The notes beneath the pieces were generated by a model. It was not told the DNA's origin. It ran no database searches and was given only the letters and a program-made list of their open reading frames with translations. Source: Glandiceps talaboti (lineage: Eukaryota > Hemichordata > Enteropneusta > Spengelidae). From it: a stretch of DNA of 32,500 nucleotides. Where the stretch lies: positions 28,390,880 through 28,423,379 of the forward strand of contig NC_135551.1 in NCBI RefSeq assembly GCF_964340395.1, given 5' to 3'. Positions 30,333 through 32,500 of the stretch are shown in pieces (position 1 is the first letter of the stretch; each line of letters begins with the position of its first letter). The position numbers and the translations under genes are program-made.

Positions 30333-31393
30333 CCACTATCCTTTGCCCCGTGGGTCGCTGATGCCAGAAAGTTTAGAGAGCAGGTCACAAAAATATGTCC
30401 CCGTATGGTTTTCCACTTCCGTCTCACAGTTCTTTCTCGGTAATATTTCGTAATCATTTAGAATATTGTAAATATATATCAGTGAACATACGTGCGTAGC
30501 CAACACCCCACTTGACAACAAGTTAGCGGCACCAACGCCAACGGATGTACCAGCAACCAGTATTGTGAGTTTTACACTAGTAACAACGAGAATATGTCTA
30601 GCTATAAATAATAATAATAATTGACAGATCGCGAGGCCGTGTTTACAATTGTGTACCTAAGGTATTAAATGTAAGTATTTCGATGTTGTCACTATTCTAT
30701 CAAGCCTCAGGTCCACCCGCTACCACGTATATAGTCAAGTCAGTGTGGGAGACGCGTACATGTACATATGACACCGTGCAAATGGTCACTTTCTGGTACG
30801 TCTGTGGCAAGCCTTGACGTAGAGAAGAAATGCATGGACAGTTTGACAAACCGTGCGACCAATGTAAGTGTGTGGCACTAGGATTAAAACTGTACTAGCT
30901 GCATCTGGAGAATTATTTTTGCGATCAGAAACAACATTTTCACTGAAAATTGTTAAAATACCAATAATTAGACATTGTACATGTTAATTCGGGGTTGATT
31001 GTATCCATTATTTGTACATATGATATGTTCAAATATTGTGTGTACAGCTACTACGCTAACACATGTACTCAGAGATGAATCAACACTACTTTTCAGGGTG
31101 TTCGTTTGTTTGGGTACGCCATTTCGTATAAATCTTTCAATGCAATTGGAAACAACAACTTTTCAACGAAAGACCTGAAACATATTTTGAATTACATACG
31201 ACGGCGTGCCAAATTGCGGAGATCACCAAAATATGCGTTGCGTGATTAGCGAGAATCTTTACAGTCATATTACTCTAGATTATAGTATAAATGGCATTTC
31301 CGCAAACCAGTCGAGTATAATATTTCTTCGTTTACTGATGCAAAGAAAATTAATAGCTAAACGCTGCCATAAAGAGGCGTACGTACGCGTAAT

Positions 31394-31540
<147 letters not shown>

Positions 31541-31551
31541 GGAGAGGAGGG

Positions 31552-31698
31552 TGTTACAGTGACGTCATCGGTGATGTGACGATATTCTATTTGTAACAAT
31601 TTCGACGAGTAACATAATCATGTTTTAGTTTTCAAGTTTTTTGCAAAAATCACAACAGATAGAATACCACCTAATCACCGATGAGGTCGCTGTTACAA
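31552..31698. repeat. Inverted repeat with ~50-bp arms
   Basis: GTTACAGTGACGTCATCGGT in the left arm pairs with the reverse complement of the right arm, GTAACAGCGACCTCATCGGT. Similarity continues through TATTCTAT. The spacer is ~43 bp. The left arm contains the palindrome TGACGTCA, the cAMP-response-element consensus; the right arm has lost it. Confidence 0.7.
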
Positions 31699-32292
31699 AT
31701 ATCACACACACGATGAACACAGTAAGAAGAATGAACAGAAAGACAACCATAAATAATTGTGCGCTGTTCATCCTTCAACTTAAATATAAAATTACAGTTT
31801 ATTATCCACTTTTTGGTGCGTATAACGATGTATGTATACACCTAAGGTTGAGTCTTTTCAATTTTTGTGTGGAAAGATAAGAGCCAATGACACAAATGAC
31901 TAGTTGAAAGAAAGAAAGAATGCAACAGCAGAAAAACTAATACAGCAGAATTCGAAGCTATACAGGTTGATACTCAAATACTGTTCTACTCCTGAATATT
32001 TATAAACCAGTTTATAGTGCCTTTGATGACATCAAATGAATATACTACTATGTTTGCAACAGCGCCACATACGGTGAGCTAGGCACTGGATTCGTTTTTT
32101 AAAGAGAAATCGTTGACAGATTTATAAATAAATACTACAGTAAAACCGTCAGGAAGATAAAATACACATCACAATAAAAACTTATATACCAAACAAAACA
32201 AACCAACAACAAATACTTAAAAAACACAGTCAACACTAAAACCTAGAGCTGATAAATAAAATGATGGAAATCACATTGCAAAAGACACTAAA

Positions 32293-32500
32293 TTACAAGT
32301 AAAACAGGGGTTGAGAGACATTGCCTTGCTTAATTTTACGTTTAAAATGCGCTAGATTATCAGCCATCCTTAAATCATTACTCAGTTTGTTCCAAATTAC
32401 TGGTGCCTGATACGAAAAAGAGTTCAAGCCGTATTTGGTGGTATGAACTCTTGGAATTTTCAATATGTTATCCCCCCTTAAATTATGAGTAGTAGCCCTA
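32293..32500 (-). mobile_element. Non-LTR retrotransposon ORF2 C-terminus, continues beyond the window
   Basis: Open frame from 32499 to TAA at 32295-32293 (68 codons). It includes TKYGLNSFSYQAPVIWNKLS and DLRMADNLAHFKRKIKQ. This 'G-x-x-S-F-x-Y-x-A-P-x-x-W-N' end with a following F-K-x-K-x-K is characteristic of CR1/Jockey-type ORF2 proteins. No stop in the visible part, so it may be younger than the relic at 10120-11092. The two elements point in opposite directions. Confidence 0.85.

Overview
The window is animal nuclear DNA, not microbial. It is AT-rich and full of microsatellites, SINE and LINE fragments. It holds two split genes whose inferred introns all have GT-AG ends and compatible phases. 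There are no operons, Shine-Dalgarno sites or CRISPR arrays. Intron sizes, the MUC-type membrane mucin and the C11orf65 homologue fit an invertebrate bilaterian (deuterostome or lophotrochozoan); I cannot name the phylum from sequence alone.

Both main genes lie on the minus strand, so they read from right to left. (1) From 9048 down to 1164 are ten coding exons of a C11orf65/MFI homologue, an IQ-motif protein linked in human to control of mitochondrial fission. The exons join in frame to 534 codons plus stop. The C-terminal ~310 residues correspond to the whole human protein; ~225 more N-terminal residues carry an extra IQ motif. The true first exon was not found. (2) From 30255 down to 14312 are ten exons that join in frame to a 1891-residue membrane mucin. 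In order these are an N-terminal hydrophobic segment, a 1.43-kb-residue-scale Thr/Ser/Pro domain on one 4.3-kb exon, a SEA-like region, a Cys-rich/EGF region, a transmembrane helix and a ~205-residue cytoplasmic tail. The tail ends in a PDZ-ligand-like E-T-Y-L. The layout recalls vertebrate MUC3/MUC12/MUC17.

Region by region: 1-1163 is the 3' flank of C11orf65 with a short tandem repeat. 1164-9048 is the C11orf65 gene, with tRNA-derived SINEs and repeats in its introns. 9049-14300 is 5' flank and intergenic DNA with a LINE tail, a ~270-bp fold-back, a 5'-truncated reverse transcriptase relic, a smaller palindrome and AT/CA microsatellites. 14312-24785 holds the mucin 3' exons among large (CATA)n, (CAC)n and (CA)n tracts. 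24786-30167 is mucin intron 1. 30168-30255 is mucin exon 1. 30256-32292 is upstream DNA with an (AG)n tract and an inverted repeat. 32293-32500 is the end of a second retrotransposon on the minus strand.

The two genes share orientation but nothing in the sequence links them functionally.
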